Assembly: GCF_002019665.1 (NCBI RefSeq)
Contig: NZ_KV917375.1
Coordinates: 2,646,702-2,710,701, forward strand
Reading direction: 5' to 3'
Source of the DNA: Sutcliffiella halmapala
GTDB taxonomy: Bacteria > Bacillota > Bacilli > Bacillales > Bacillaceae_I
Length of the DNA: 64,000 nt
Below, piece after piece: positions 16,883-24,990 of this stretch. Within the stretch, counting starts at the first letter, position 1, and every line of letters starts with the position of its first letter. The notes under the pieces were generated by a model. The model was not told where the DNA came from and searched no databases. It saw nothing but the letters and a program-made list of their open reading frames with translations. A program made the position numbers and the translations under genes.

Positions 16883-16924
16883 AAAAAGGGAGAGTTTCCT
16901 TTATTAGAGAAACTCTCCCTTTTT
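16883..16924 (-). terminator. Bidirectional-looking intrinsic terminator
   Basis: A perfect 16-base stem, AAAAAGGGAGAGTTTC with GAAACTCTCCCTTTTT, around a ten-base loop. It lies between the diguanylate cyclase gene end and the fusion gene start. Confidence 0.9.
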
Positions 16925-16965
16925 AAAATGATTTCTATGAAAATATTAATTCTACCTATCTTTAT

Positions 16966-18213
16966 CTAACTAATTACAAAACTTTCTTCAAAGACTTCGA
17001 CACGATTTCGGCCGCTTGATTTTGATTTGTAAAGGGCTCTATCTGCATCTTCCATTAACTGCTCCATATCATTTTCATTTTCAACATTACCAGAAGCAAT
17101 CCCAATACTGACCGTAACGTGGTTTTCGACTAGTGAAAATTCATGAGAAATCTTTAAATCGATAATGGACCTTCGGAGATCTTCTGCAAGCCGTACTACT
17201 TCTGCTTTCTCTAAATCAAAGACCGCTACAATAAATTCCTCTCCTCCAAAACGCGCAGCAATACTTGCAGAAGAGGCAATATTATATCGCATTCTTTGTG
17301 CAACCTTCCTGATTACTTTATCTCCTTCAAGATGTCCGTAGTTATCATTGAATAATTTAAAGCAGTCAATATCTAGCATCATCAACGTTAATTTTCGTTT
17401 TTCAGTGGAATTCGATAAAACTGAAGCTATATATTGGTGAAAGCCTCTCCGATTAGGAATATTCGTTAATTCATCAATGATTGTCATTTTCTTAAGCTGT
17501 TCATTAACCTTTGCCAATTCCAGATTGATTTTTTCGTTTTCTGCTATTTTCAATGCGAGACTATCATTAGATTCCGTTAAGAGCATTTTATTATAGAAAT
17601 TCGAAGAAACACTTATGTATAACATTCGTGAAGCCAACCAACAAAAAAATAAAAATACAGAAAGATTGATATAATGACCCATTAAAATAGCACTTGAAGA
17701 CTGAAAAATTGGCAATCCGATTACAAGTACACTAATTGGTAGGATGTACAACATTAGTATGGTCCGATTCGAGGTGTGAAAAAGGATAGATACACACATG
17801 AAATTAACGACAAACGCCATAACGTGTCCATAGTCCTTCTGATCAACTAAGGTTACTACTGCTCCCCAAACTAAAAAGAAATTCACAAAGCTCAACAAGC
17901 CAAAGCGGAACCTCTTATACTGTTCTTCTGTATATGTAAGCCTTTTTTCGAAGCTCCGCATATAGAAGAGCATGAATATACTCATGATTAACAAAATGAA
18001 ATATAACAATAAATAGATATTAAAAACAAATATAGTGTTCATTGATGTATACATGGAAGATAAATTCATCATAATAAGAATTACTTCAAACAAGATTACA
18101 ATACTCGCGAAAAGCTTACAGCGCTGTATGTTAACATTAAATAGATGCTTTTCGAGCAAGCCTTGTTTTTCAAGAGAAGCTTGTGGCATAGCAAACGCAT
18201 ACTTAATCTTCAT
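16966..18213 (-). CDS. Membrane-bound diguanylate cyclase (GGDEF)
   Basis: A 415-residue protein with six hydrophobic helices in the first 210 residues, a short coiled coil (LKIAENEKINLELAKVNEQLKKM) and a C-terminal GGDEF domain. The active site reads RFGGEEF, a working GGEEF variant, and the domain opens with the usual DELTNIPNRRGF. It should make cyclic di-GMP at the membrane. No RxxD inhibitory site lies at the usual distance five residues before GGEEF, where AARF is seen, so product inhibition at the I-site may be absent. GAGG nine bases before the ATG at 18213 fits better than the longer frame. There is no EAL or other partner gene nearby. Confidence 0.92.
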   Translation of the reverse strand: MKIKYAFAMPQASLEKQGLLEKHLFNVNIQRCKLFASIVILFEVILIMMNLSSMYTSMNTIFVFNIYLLLYFILLIMSIFMLFYMRSFEKRLTYTEEQYKRFRFGLLSFVNFFLVWGAVVTLVDQKDYGHVMAFVVNFMCVSILFHTSNRTILMLYILPISVLVIGLPIFQSSSAILMGHYINLSVFLFFCWLASRMLYISVSSNFYNKMLLTESNDSLALKIAENEKINLELAKVNEQLKKMTIIDELTNIPNRRGFHQYIASVLSNSTEKRKLTLMMLDIDCFKLFNDNYGHLEGDKVIRKVAQRMRYNIASSASIAARFGGEEFIVAVFDLEKAEVVRLAEDLRRSIIDLKISHEFSLVENHVTVSIGIASGNVENENDMEQLMEDADRALYKSKSSGRNRVEVFEESFVIS

Positions 18214-18416
18214 TTTTGGCAGCCTCATCGTTCATTTATAATTTTCTTAATTATAAATCAAATAGGACAAAAGTAACATATTTTTTTACTTACACAAATT
18301 TGCAGCTCGTATAGCACTTATAAAAGTAAAATCGCAACACCACCTATGTTGAAATTATTGCTTAAAAATGAAAATAAACAAGTTTAAAATGATTCATAAG
18401 AAATTGGAGTTAGTCT

Positions 18417-18755
18417 AAAGAGGCTGGGACATAAATTAAATTCCCAGCTTCATTTACGAACAATTTAACCTTAATATAAAGGATCCGTTAAACACCGCTG
18501 TTGATTTCCGCACTAGGCTTCGCTTTCCGCGGGGCGCTTGTGGAGCCTCCTCGGCTTTGCCTGTGGGGTCTCCACAAAACGCTATCTCCCGCAGGAGTCT
18601 TCGCCTTGTGCTCCAATCAACAGCTAGGTTATCTAAAAATCAGACTTAAACAGAATAAAACTAAAAAAATACGAACTAATGCAAAACTCTACTTAGATTT
18701 TCGCATATCAGTTCGTATTTTTCTTTATCAAATATTCTTTTGTCCCAGCCTCTTT
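18417..18755. repeat. Composite inverted-repeat element, no gene
   Basis: This fills the 590-base gap between the diguanylate cyclase and the small membrane protein genes. Outer 15-base inverted repeats AAAGAGGCTGGGACA (18417-18431) and TGTCCCAGCCTCTTT (18741-18755) are perfect. Inside is a GC-rich core (18497-18624) bounded by perfect ten-base inverted repeats GCTGTTGATT and AATCAACAGC, and then a hairpin AAATACGAACT / AGTTCGTATTT (about 18667-18721). The core resembles the interspersed GC-rich intergenic repeats common in Bacillaceae. Its open frame of 103 codons is GC-skewed and has no ribosome site; I do not take it for a gene. Confidence 0.8.
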
Positions 18756-18804
18756 CTTTTCGTTATCTGCATACTTAAAAAGACTTCTTATAGCTGGGAA
18801 TTCT

Positions 18805-18990
18805 TTATTTAAAACCTTTGATAAACAGTACTACAATAAGCAATATTATCCCAAATACAATTAAGAATGGGCCAAGACCTGAGCTAAACACGATGAATAT
18901 CCTGATGTATCGGAAAGCACTCACCACGATATATAGGAGTAAGATGATACCTAAAAAAGCAATGAGTGGCATATATTTATTTCTATTCAA
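18805..18990 (-). CDS. Small membrane protein of unknown function
   Basis: A protein of about 61 residues from a TTG at 18990, which has AAGGGG seven bases before it and gives the natural-looking start NRNKYMPLIAFLGIILLLYI. Two membrane helices are separated by AFRYIRIFIVFSSGLG. A GTG at 19038 would add 16 residues but has only a weak ribosome site. I do not recognise a named family. Confidence 0.55.
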   Translation of the reverse strand: MNRNKYMPLIAFLGIILLLYIVVSAFRYIRIFIVFSSGLGPFLIVFGIILLIVVLFIKGFK

Positions 18991-19134
18991 AGTAACCAAC
19001 CCCTTAAGGATGCTTTTTCTTGTATGAAAGACCTTCACCTACTAGGTATTGGAAACTAAATCTAGTCCCTTTATTACACACTATGTTATACCTGACTTGT
19101 ATTATTCAGAGAGAGCTATTAAATTTCTATTAAA

Positions 19135-19167
19135 AACACCTCAAACTATTCACAAGTTCGAGGTGTT
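19135..19167 (-). terminator. Intrinsic terminator after the VOC gene
   Basis: AACACCTCAAAC and GTTCGAGGTGTT pair with one mismatch; on the minus strand TTTTTA follows. It lies 50 bases after the VOC stop. Confidence 0.75.
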
Positions 19168-19218
19168 GTCTTTTCATAATATGATTATGGCAAACTAAGT
19201 GTTTTGTTAATTTTAAAG

Positions 19219-19608
19219 TTAAAGTTGTTTACTTTTTTCCATGACTGCAAAATAATTATTCTCACTATCAGCAAAGTTAAAAACTCTACCGGAAGGCATA
19301 TTTACAATTTCTCCGACTGTGACATTTTTACTTGATAGATCGTTAAATAATTTTTCTAGATTTTCAGAGAAAAACATTAACGATGGTGTGCCGAGATTTA
19401 GTCCAGAATCCATTTTCGCAATTAATTCCTTGTTATGAAGGATAATGCTTGTTTCAGCATCTTTTGTTGGGGCTATTTCAATCCATCTCATTCCTTGGCC
19501 GTTATTTTCATCAGAAATTACACTAAACCCTAGTTTTTCTGTCCAAAAATTCACTGCTTCATCTTGGTTATTTACGTACAACATAATTTGACCAATTTTA
19601 TTAATCAT
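19219..19608 (-). CDS. VOC family protein (glyoxalase/bleomycin-resistance fold)
   Basis: A 129-residue single-domain vicinal-oxygen-chelate protein. The paired beta-alpha-beta-beta-beta modules are visible: IGQIMLYVNNQDEAVNFWTEKLGFSVISD at the start, and LFNDLSSKNVTVGEIVNMPSGRVFNFADSENNYFAVME at the end. Members include glyoxalase I, fosfomycin and bleomycin resistance proteins and dioxygenases. The usual metal ligands (a His in the first strand and Glu near the C terminus) are not both clear: the first-strand site is Gln7 in IGQIM and the last Glu is in AVMEK. It may therefore bind rather than convert its ligand. It is monocistronic. No substrate can be assigned. Confidence 0.88.
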   Translation of the reverse strand: MINKIGQIMLYVNNQDEAVNFWTEKLGFSVISDENNGQGMRWIEIAPTKDAETSIILHNKELIAKMDSGLNLGTPSLMFFSENLEKLFNDLSSKNVTVGEIVNMPSGRVFNFADSENNYFAVMEKSKQL

Positions 19609-19722
19609 TAAATTCCCTCCTACTAGTTTGAATGTTCTTAATTAATTTCTATTATCACTGCGGATAATTCTATATTTCATCACTTTCATGCAAATATAGA
19701 AAGAACTTATAAAAGATATGTA

Positions 19723-20184
19723 TTATTTGAGCAACTTCTGAACAACTTTCATTTTCCACATTCCAAATCCTATTAATGCGCCGGATATATTAAGTAAGAA
19801 GTCATCTACATCAAAACTTCCTCTTCTTGTCACTAATTGTAGTACTTCAACACTAAGTATAACTATTGAAATAGAAATAATAAAAACTTTGATATTGTCC
19901 ATTTTTCTTATTAAGAATGGTAGATAAATACCCATTGGAAAAAACAAAATTAAATTGCCAAGTAGATTTTTTATTGGTATGTCTATATTCATACTCCCAT
20001 CAATAATTGCCATAACGTATATACTTATAGTCTTAAAGGGTACAAAATTTGATGAGCGTTGAATATATTCTAATAGTGGCATATGTACCCAATATCCCCT
20101 TGAACTCAAGAATAGAAAAATAGTTAAAACAAATAAATAAATTAAAAAACTTACTCCTAAAGATATCTTTAAAACTTTGTGCAT
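19723..20184 (-). CDS. VanZ family membrane protein
   Basis: A 153-residue protein with four membrane helices. The VanZ signature is seen: NLLGNLILFFPMGIYLPFL in the middle and SVEVLQLVTRRGSFDVDD, FLLNISGALIGFGMW near the end. VanZ itself gives low-level teicoplanin resistance by an unknown route, and most chromosomal VanZ-like proteins have no proven role. The start is the ATG at 20184. A Nudix gene lies upstream, 62 bases away, without overlap. No van operon genes are near. Confidence 0.9.
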   Translation of the reverse strand: MHKVLKISLGVSFLIYLFVLTIFLFLSSRGYWVHMPLLEYIQRSSNFVPFKTISIYVMAIIDGSMNIDIPIKNLLGNLILFFPMGIYLPFLIRKMDNIKVFIISISIVILSVEVLQLVTRRGSFDVDDFLLNISGALIGFGMWKMKVVQKLLK

Positions 20185-20246
20185 CTAATCCCCCAACGTT
20201 CGTCTTGTGCATTTTTTTTGAAAAGCAAGTACATAACTATTAATTT

Positions 20247-20726
20247 TTAGGCTTCTTGGTTTTGCTTTACTACTAGCTGTTCTGTATGCATTGGTAAATT
20301 ATTTATAGCAGTTCTTAAGAATTCTGGATACAATGCTACATTTCTCAGTTCCTCGATTGGCGTCCACTTGAAAACCAATCTCTTTCCCTCAACCCCATAA
20401 AAAGGATTTTCGGTAAAAACAAGTGGATCTTCATCTGATGAAATAATGAAATAAAAACCTATCTCATGAAAATCCTTTCCATCATACTCAAAGAAGTTTT
20501 CTACAATCCAAACTAATCTTTCGACATTTATATCAATTTCCAGCTCTTCACGAATTTCCCTTTTTAAACTTACTTGTGATTCTTCCTGAATTTCTACTCT
20601 CCCGCCGGGAAGTGACCAATGATCATCATCAACAACCTTATGTAAAAGAACATGTCCTTTTTCTATCCAAATTCCAGCTACTCGATAATTAAAAATTGCT
20701 TTATCTGTTTTAAATACTACATCCAT
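20247..20726 (-). CDS. Nudix hydrolase
   Basis: A 159-residue Nudix protein, the third intact one in the window. The box reads SLPGGRVEIQEESQVSLK then REIREELEIDI, with REIxEE intact and the following Gly replaced by Glu-Ile. The N-terminal VVFKTDKAIFNYRVAGIWIEKGHVLLHKV is the pattern of a NUDIX group common in Bacillus that acts on unknown nucleotides. The ATG at 20726 is placed nine bases after GGGG; an ATG three codons earlier lies too close to that site. Like its neighbours it looks monocistronic. Confidence 0.9.
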   Translation of the reverse strand: MDVVFKTDKAIFNYRVAGIWIEKGHVLLHKVVDDDHWSLPGGRVEIQEESQVSLKREIREELEIDINVERLVWIVENFFEYDGKDFHEIGFYFIISSDEDPLVFTENPFYGVEGKRLVFKWTPIEELRNVALYPEFLRTAINNLPMHTEQLVVKQNQEA

Positions 20727-20840
20727 ATAGTTCATCCCCTAAAATTCAACTTATAAAAGAAGTATTTCTCTATGAATTAACAAATATTTTGTTCTAGTAT
20801 GACTATGATGTGTTTTAATGCAACACCAAGAATTTCACTA

Positions 20841-21758
20841 TTAGACTGTTTTATACCAAAGTGGTTTATCAAAATTAAAGTAATCATGATCTTGTAAAAT
20901 CAAATCTATTCTTTCCAAGGCATCATCAAATGAATGTTCATCATACTTTCTTGTCCATACAATAGTTGAAAAAAGGTTCATGGCAGCATACAGAGCATAT
21001 AATCTCCAAAATGTATGATCAGGTTGATTGTTTGGAAAATAACTTTTAATCTGGCCAATACAATAAGGAACACTAACCCTCCTACTAAACAAAGATAGGT
21101 TATAAAAATCGTGATAAGGGTCCCCAAAGTCATATCCGTTCAAATCAATGAATCCATTGTAAGCATTATTATGAAGTATTATATGCCCAAGATGAAAGTC
21201 ATCATGAAGTAAAGTAGATGGTCTATGCTTTAGCTGGGACAGATTACCTTCAATAAAACGAATGATTTCATCCTCGTTTTTAAGCTTAAAACTACCCTTT
21301 CTATACTCACTTAAATAATAGCTAAACTTCTTCTTTTGAGTAACTTCCCAATTAAAATCTTGAGGGGCATTTACTGCGTGAATTTTTCTTAATTGTTGTC
21401 CAGCAACTATTCCTATTTCATATTGGGTTTCATCAGGAAGTACAGAAATCACCTCATTAGCAGGGATTCCATCTATGTAGCTCAGCACCATAACAGATAA
21501 AGACGCTTTCTCTAAAAATATGTGTTCTATTGCTTTATTCGTTTGAACACCTTGTTTTTCTAAATCTTGCAGTAATAAAAATTCTAGTTTTCTCTTATCT
21601 TTAAACCTCTTGTCAGATAGACGTAGTAAATACCTATTCAATCTAACATTCACTATATATTTGTTATCTGCGGAGTAACCTTCATCAATTTTCTCAACAG
21701 ATGAATATCCCTTGAGGCTAGGTATATTTTCTAAGATGTCTATGACCTTAACATTCAA
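20841..21758 (-). CDS. Aminoglycoside phosphotransferase-like kinase
   Basis: A 305-residue APH-fold kinase, full length for the family. The N lobe has the loop KIDEGYSADNKYIV and LLRLSDKRF. The catalytic loop reads LLHDDFHLGHIIL: the catalytic Asp is kept, but the Mg-binding Asn of H-G-D-x-H-x-x-N is a His. The metal motif that follows, FIDLNGYDFGDPYHDF, keeps Asp and the GDPxxD tail. So it may be an active kinase with an altered metal site, or a weak one. The TTG at 21758 has GGGGGA nine bases before it and is the only well-placed start. It is a paralog of the partial gene at 1-419. The substrate may be an antibiotic or a cell metabolite. Confidence 0.88.
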   Translation of the reverse strand: MNVKVIDILENIPSLKGYSSVEKIDEGYSADNKYIVNVRLNRYLLRLSDKRFKDKRKLEFLLLQDLEKQGVQTNKAIEHIFLEKASLSVMVLSYIDGIPANEVISVLPDETQYEIGIVAGQQLRKIHAVNAPQDFNWEVTQKKKFSYYLSEYRKGSFKLKNEDEIIRFIEGNLSQLKHRPSTLLHDDFHLGHIILHNNAYNGFIDLNGYDFGDPYHDFYNLSLFSRRVSVPYCIGQIKSYFPNNQPDHTFWRLYALYAAMNLFSTIVWTRKYDEHSFDDALERIDLILQDHDYFNFDKPLWYKTV

Positions 21759-21831
21759 ATTCTATCATCCCCCATCAATTAATCAGAAGATACAAAATAC
21801 TACATAAATAAATGTCTGTCAATTATAAGAA

Positions 21832-21882
21832 AAAAGGAGCTATGTAAGTCAATTATTCCGACTTTATGTCAGCACCTTTTTA
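21832..21882 (-). terminator. Intrinsic terminator after the 21934-22437 gene
   Basis: AAAAAGGAGCTATGTAAGTC and GACTTTATGTCAGCACCTTT pair imperfectly around AATTATTCC; on the minus strand TTTTTTCTTAT follows. Confidence 0.65.
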
Positions 21883-21933
21883 CTAGTTATCTATTACATT
21901 ATTAAGCCGCTAATTTTAAATCAAAGGATAAAT

Positions 21934-22437
21934 TCAAGTAAACCTCCAGAATAATAACTCATCCGTTTCTTTATACATTTCTGCGCTAGCTTTTTTCAGT
22001 ACTTTATGGGATGGAATATTATTCCTATCAGTATCTGCGATAACATATCTAACATTACTTTGACTTAACAACCAATTTTTCAGATTTAAAATAGCTTCCG
22101 TCATATAGCCATTGCCTTGATGTTCAGGTAGTGTATAGTATCCAATTACTACTTCTCCATCACTATTTGGAATACCTTTTACCATTACTCCACCAACAAT
22201 ACAGTTTGCATTTTGTAATATGATTATCCAATTGGTATACCAAATAAAGTTTTCCTCATCTTCTAGCAATCTTGAAAGTCTTATTTTCATCGCTTGTTTA
22301 ATTTCTGTACTCAGAGATGTAGCTGATTCCTTTAATGATAATCTACGCTCCAATTCTTTTTGATTATCAATTAGTAATTTCAGATTTTCGGCATTTAATG
22401 GGATTAAACGTAATCTTTCCGTAATCATTTCTTTCAT
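21934..22437 (-). CDS. GNAT acetyltransferase (RimJ/RimL-like)
   Basis: A 167-residue acetyltransferase. It starts MKEMITERLRLIPLNAENLKLL, has a long helical insert (LERRLSLKESATSLSTEIKQ), the acetyl-CoA loop VIGYYTLPEHQGNGYMTEAI and YVIADTDRNNIPSHKVLKKA near the end, the Bacillus YkkB-like layout. GGAGCTAAAATA before the ATG at 22437 sets the start. It is monocistronic, with a terminator at 21832. The target is unknown. Confidence 0.88.
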   Translation of the reverse strand: MKEMITERLRLIPLNAENLKLLIDNQKELERRLSLKESATSLSTEIKQAMKIRLSRLLEDEENFIWYTNWIIILQNANCIVGGVMVKGIPNSDGEVVIGYYTLPEHQGNGYMTEAILNLKNWLLSQSNVRYVIADTDRNNIPSHKVLKKASAEMYKETDELLFWRFT

Positions 22438-22543
22438 TATTTTAGCTCCTATCTAAAATTGTAAGTCGATTAAGTATTTTAAATAGGTTTATATGCGTAT
22501 TGGCAGCTACTCCGATTCTCTAATTCCTTATAAAGGATGTCTA

Positions 22544-23097
22544 TCATTTTATCACAACAACATACTGTCTTTCCCTAAACATAAAACGTTCACTTAAATC
22601 TTCATGTAGACGCTTTTCATTTAACTTAAATGTACCTAAATGATTAGTATAATGATTTGTTCTAAAATTTATGATGATATCTAAAGAATCATCTTTTTGT
22701 TTAAACTTATCTTCCGCAAAACATGTGTATAATTCGATTTTTTCATTTTCTAATAGAAACTGATCTATATAATAGAATAAGTTTTCATAACTCTTTCTGT
22801 CATTAGAACAATACAGATAATATACAAATGGATTTATAAATCTACTTTTTATCTCATCATTATCCTCTAATTCTGAGACTCCAATACTCGAAAAAAATTC
22901 TTCCTTGTTTTCATAAACTATCACATTCTGTTCGTTTAAATCAGATTGCTGCTTATATTATTCACCTTAGTTTTTTTGAATTCCAAACCTTTTATTTTAA
23001 TGCCTGATATATCTGATATTGGAACTAAGTTAGTTTTTTCAGGGAAAACTCCTGTTAAAATATCACGATTGGCGGCTATATAATGGAAAACGGTCAA
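22544..23097 (-). pseudogene. Frameshifted gene of unknown function (two halves)
   Basis: A TTG at 23097 with AGGAGG seven bases before it opens a 53-codon frame (MTVFHYIAANRDILTGVF to NNISSNLI) that stops at 22936. Its continuation, VIVYENKEEFFSSIGVSEL to RERQYVVVIK, is in another frame at 22544-22924 and is open upstream only to about 22960, with no ribosome site of its own. Together they make a protein of about 180 residues resembling an uncharacterised Bacillus family that begins MTVFHYIA and ends in an acidic/aromatic domain. A single indel between about 22945 and 22985 would restore it. It may be a decayed gene, a sequencing error or, less likely, programmed frameshifting. Confidence 0.65.
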
Positions 23098-23109
23098 AAA
23101 GCTTCCTCC

Positions 23110-23257
23110 TTAAATGCTAGCAGAAATCCATTTTTGCACATATTTGTTTCTGAGATCTCTATAAATAGGAACTAAGTTCTTTATCAAAAATCACGATTTC
23201 AAGGTCCGATGTTTCTGTTACTTCTCCCCGTACTACACTCCCAGCCAATAGTGCGCC
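23110..23257 (-). pseudogene. Nucleotidyltransferase remnant
   Basis: The minus strand from 23257 reads GALLAGSVVRGEVTETSD then LEIVIFDKELSS, and in a shifted frame PIYRDLRNKYVQKWISASI to a stop at 23110. GSxxRGxxTxxSDxD is the active-site motif of the MNT/Pol-beta nucleotidyltransferase fold (the second Asp is Glu here). The gene is cut at both ends, since a stop lies just upstream and no start or C-terminal domain remains, and it is broken once inside. It is a relic only. Its last bases hold the ribosome site of the next broken gene. Confidence 0.75.
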
Positions 23258-23299
23258 TTAACAAGTTAGAAAATGTTTATTAGTAAACTCCTGTGCTAC

Positions 23300-23731
23300 T
23301 TAAATCCTCAAATCACCTATTTTATTTAAAATTAAACTACATCTGTCTTTTACTCTAGTACTTCTGAATATTTCATCAATACACCAAAAAAGACTAGAAG
23401 CTAAAATGCAAAGCATAAAAATGAAATTCACTAAAAAAGTCTTTAAATCAGAAAATGAAATACTTTCCTCCCACCCTAAGTATATAGGTATTAAATAAAA
23501 CATCGTGGCGAAGAATAAGTGAATGAATAATGCCAAAATTGCTCTAATAACCCCTTTTAATCTTTTTGTAGTAAAATCGGACAATATAGAAACAGGTACT
23601 CCGTAAAGTAAGAGGATAGGAAGTAAGTACATCCCAATAAAAATAATAAACGCTGTCCTTTCTATGAAAAAGAAAATTAGCATAACTAAGCCACAGGTCA
23701 ATATTGAAGTTACTAGTTTTCTAAATATCAT
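23300..23731 (-). CDS. Membrane protein of unknown function
   Basis: A 143-residue protein with four membrane helices (TSILTCGLVMLIFFFIE, IFIGMYLLPILLLYGVPVSIL, VIRAILALFIHLFFATMFYLI, VNFIFMLCILASSLFW) and a charged C-terminal tail. A good ribosome site (AGGAGG before AAAAAATG) fixes the ATG at 23731. I do not recognise the family. Its neighbours are relics and other orphan membrane proteins, so context gives no lead. About 195 bases upstream, to the next gene, hold only a short palindrome, GGCAGGTTCCTGCC. Confidence 0.6.
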   Translation of the reverse strand: MIFRKLVTSILTCGLVMLIFFFIERTAFIIFIGMYLLPILLLYGVPVSILSDFTTKRLKGVIRAILALFIHLFFATMFYLIPIYLGWEESISFSDLKTFLVNFIFMLCILASSLFWCIDEIFRSTRVKDRCSLILNKIGDLRI

Positions 23732-23928
23732 TTTTTACCTCCTTCTGTACTAATCCAATTGGCAGGTTCCTGCCCTTCCTGGATGAGATAGAAACACAAT
23801 CCGAGCCAATACTTAGTTGAACGTTGTTGCAATCATTCTATGAAATGAGTAGTTGAGTTGCTTTCTGTTCTTAGTTGTATTTTACCGGGCATAAAGGGGA
23901 AAAATTCCAATAACATTCTCGCTTAACT

Positions 23929-24360
23929 TCACTTTGTTTTTTCTAGCGCCATATATCCTTCATTTTTAGTAATTAATATATCATTTGCGTTAGCGAACTT
24001 TATTAACTCTTCCAATACATCATCAGGAGAAAAATTCACCACGCGCATATTAAAGCCTTTTTTGATTTGTATAATAGCACCTTTCTTAAACCATCCAACA
24101 CGTTTAAACTTCATTTCGATAATCTGATTAGGAGATACCTTCTTTTGGTAGATAGATATTGTCAAAAGTAATATTTGATAGGTAATAAAACCGTCTTCTA
24201 TCTTAAGCTTAAATTGGATTAGATAAGCTAAAAGAATTAGCAGTATAAATAAAATTCGAACGAAAATACCATTGGAAAAGTTATTTATTATTATAGGTAA
24301 TAATGTTATCCCTAAGTAAAATCCTAGAACTCCTCTTTGAGTTCTTGCTACATAAAGCAA
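23929..24360 (-). CDS. Membrane protein with PH-like domain, function unknown
   Basis: A 143-residue protein with two N-terminal membrane helices (GVLGFYLGITLLPIIINNF, GIFVRILFILLILLAYLI), then a beta-rich domain with the run of a bacterial PH/YdbT-type domain (LKIEDGFITYQILLLTISIYQKKVSPNQIIEMKFKR). The basic, hydrophobic second half would lie at the inner membrane face. The start is a TTG at 24360 with AAGGAGG seven bases before it. The role of such proteins is not known. The PH-like call rests on pattern only. Confidence 0.6.
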   Translation of the reverse strand: MLYVARTQRGVLGFYLGITLLPIIINNFSNGIFVRILFILLILLAYLIQFKLKIEDGFITYQILLLTISIYQKKVSPNQIIEMKFKRVGWFKKGAIIQIKKGFNMRVVNFSPDDVLEELIKFANANDILITKNEGYMALEKTK

Positions 24361-24464
24361 TTTTCTTCCTCCTTAAAAACTTACACATTAACTGGTGCTT
24401 TCATTAACAAATAGTTGTGGGTCAACATACTTTTCAAAGTTGTTTTCTATTGTTTTTTCCCATT

Positions 24465-24953
24465 TCATTTTCTCCATACATCATCTAGCTTATTAGAATA
24501 AAAGTGGATAGCTTTCTCGTAATCTAATATGTTTTTATCAGTAGTTGTTTCGATTAGGCTTTTTAATAGTGTTTCCATTGCACTGCTATGTTCCTTTAAA
24601 TTGTACAGAGTCATCGAGTAGAAAACGCGGAGTGCTCTGTTAGTTGGGAATAATTCTATTCCAGCAAGGAACACTTTTTGGGATTTTTCATATTCTCCTA
24701 GTGTTCGATATGTACTGCCCAGCCCTAAATAAGCCCCTTCTAACTCCTTACCAGTCAGTCCTAAATCAATGGCCTTCTCATAATAAGGAACTGCCTCTAA
24801 CTCCTCACCTAGCAGATCAAAGCTCCAAGCGCATTGGTAGTTAATCATTGCGTCTTCTGGATATTCCATTACTAATCTTAAAAATAAGTTATTTGACTCC
24901 TGATGCTTCCCTTCTTTTCTTAGCTTGATGGCTCTTTCTATTTCTGTTTGCAC
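24465..24953 (-). CDS. Tetratricopeptide repeat protein
   Basis: A 162-residue cytoplasmic protein built of TPR-like helix pairs, such as AIKLRKEGKHQESNNLFLRL, NYQCAWSFDLLGEELEAVPY and LGLGSTYRTLGEYEKSQKVF, with the alanine/glycine/aromatic positions of TPR. It ends in a helix without TPR pattern. Such proteins act as scaffolds for protein contacts. A GTG at 24953 with GGGGGGAG five bases before it is the best start. It lies 37 bases before the trmO gene in transcription order and may be its partner in one transcript, without known functional link. Confidence 0.85.
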   Translation of the reverse strand: MQTEIERAIKLRKEGKHQESNNLFLRLVMEYPEDAMINYQCAWSFDLLGEELEAVPYYEKAIDLGLTGKELEGAYLGLGSTYRTLGEYEKSQKVFLAGIELFPTNRALRVFYSMTLYNLKEHSSAMETLLKSLIETTTDKNILDYEKAIHFYSNKLDDVWRK

Positions 24954-24990
24954 ATTTTCTCCCCCCAATTAAAATTCGATGATCTAATTG

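Noticed and set aside
18501-18812. Plus-strand open frame of 103 codons
   Set aside because: It lies within the palindromic repeat element, has no ribosome site and crosses the inverted repeats; composition is that of the repeat, not of a gene.
23771-23784. Short palindrome GGCAGGTTCCTGCC as regulator site or terminator
   Set aside because: The six-base arms with a two-base loop are not a stable hairpin and no T run follows; it could occur by chance.
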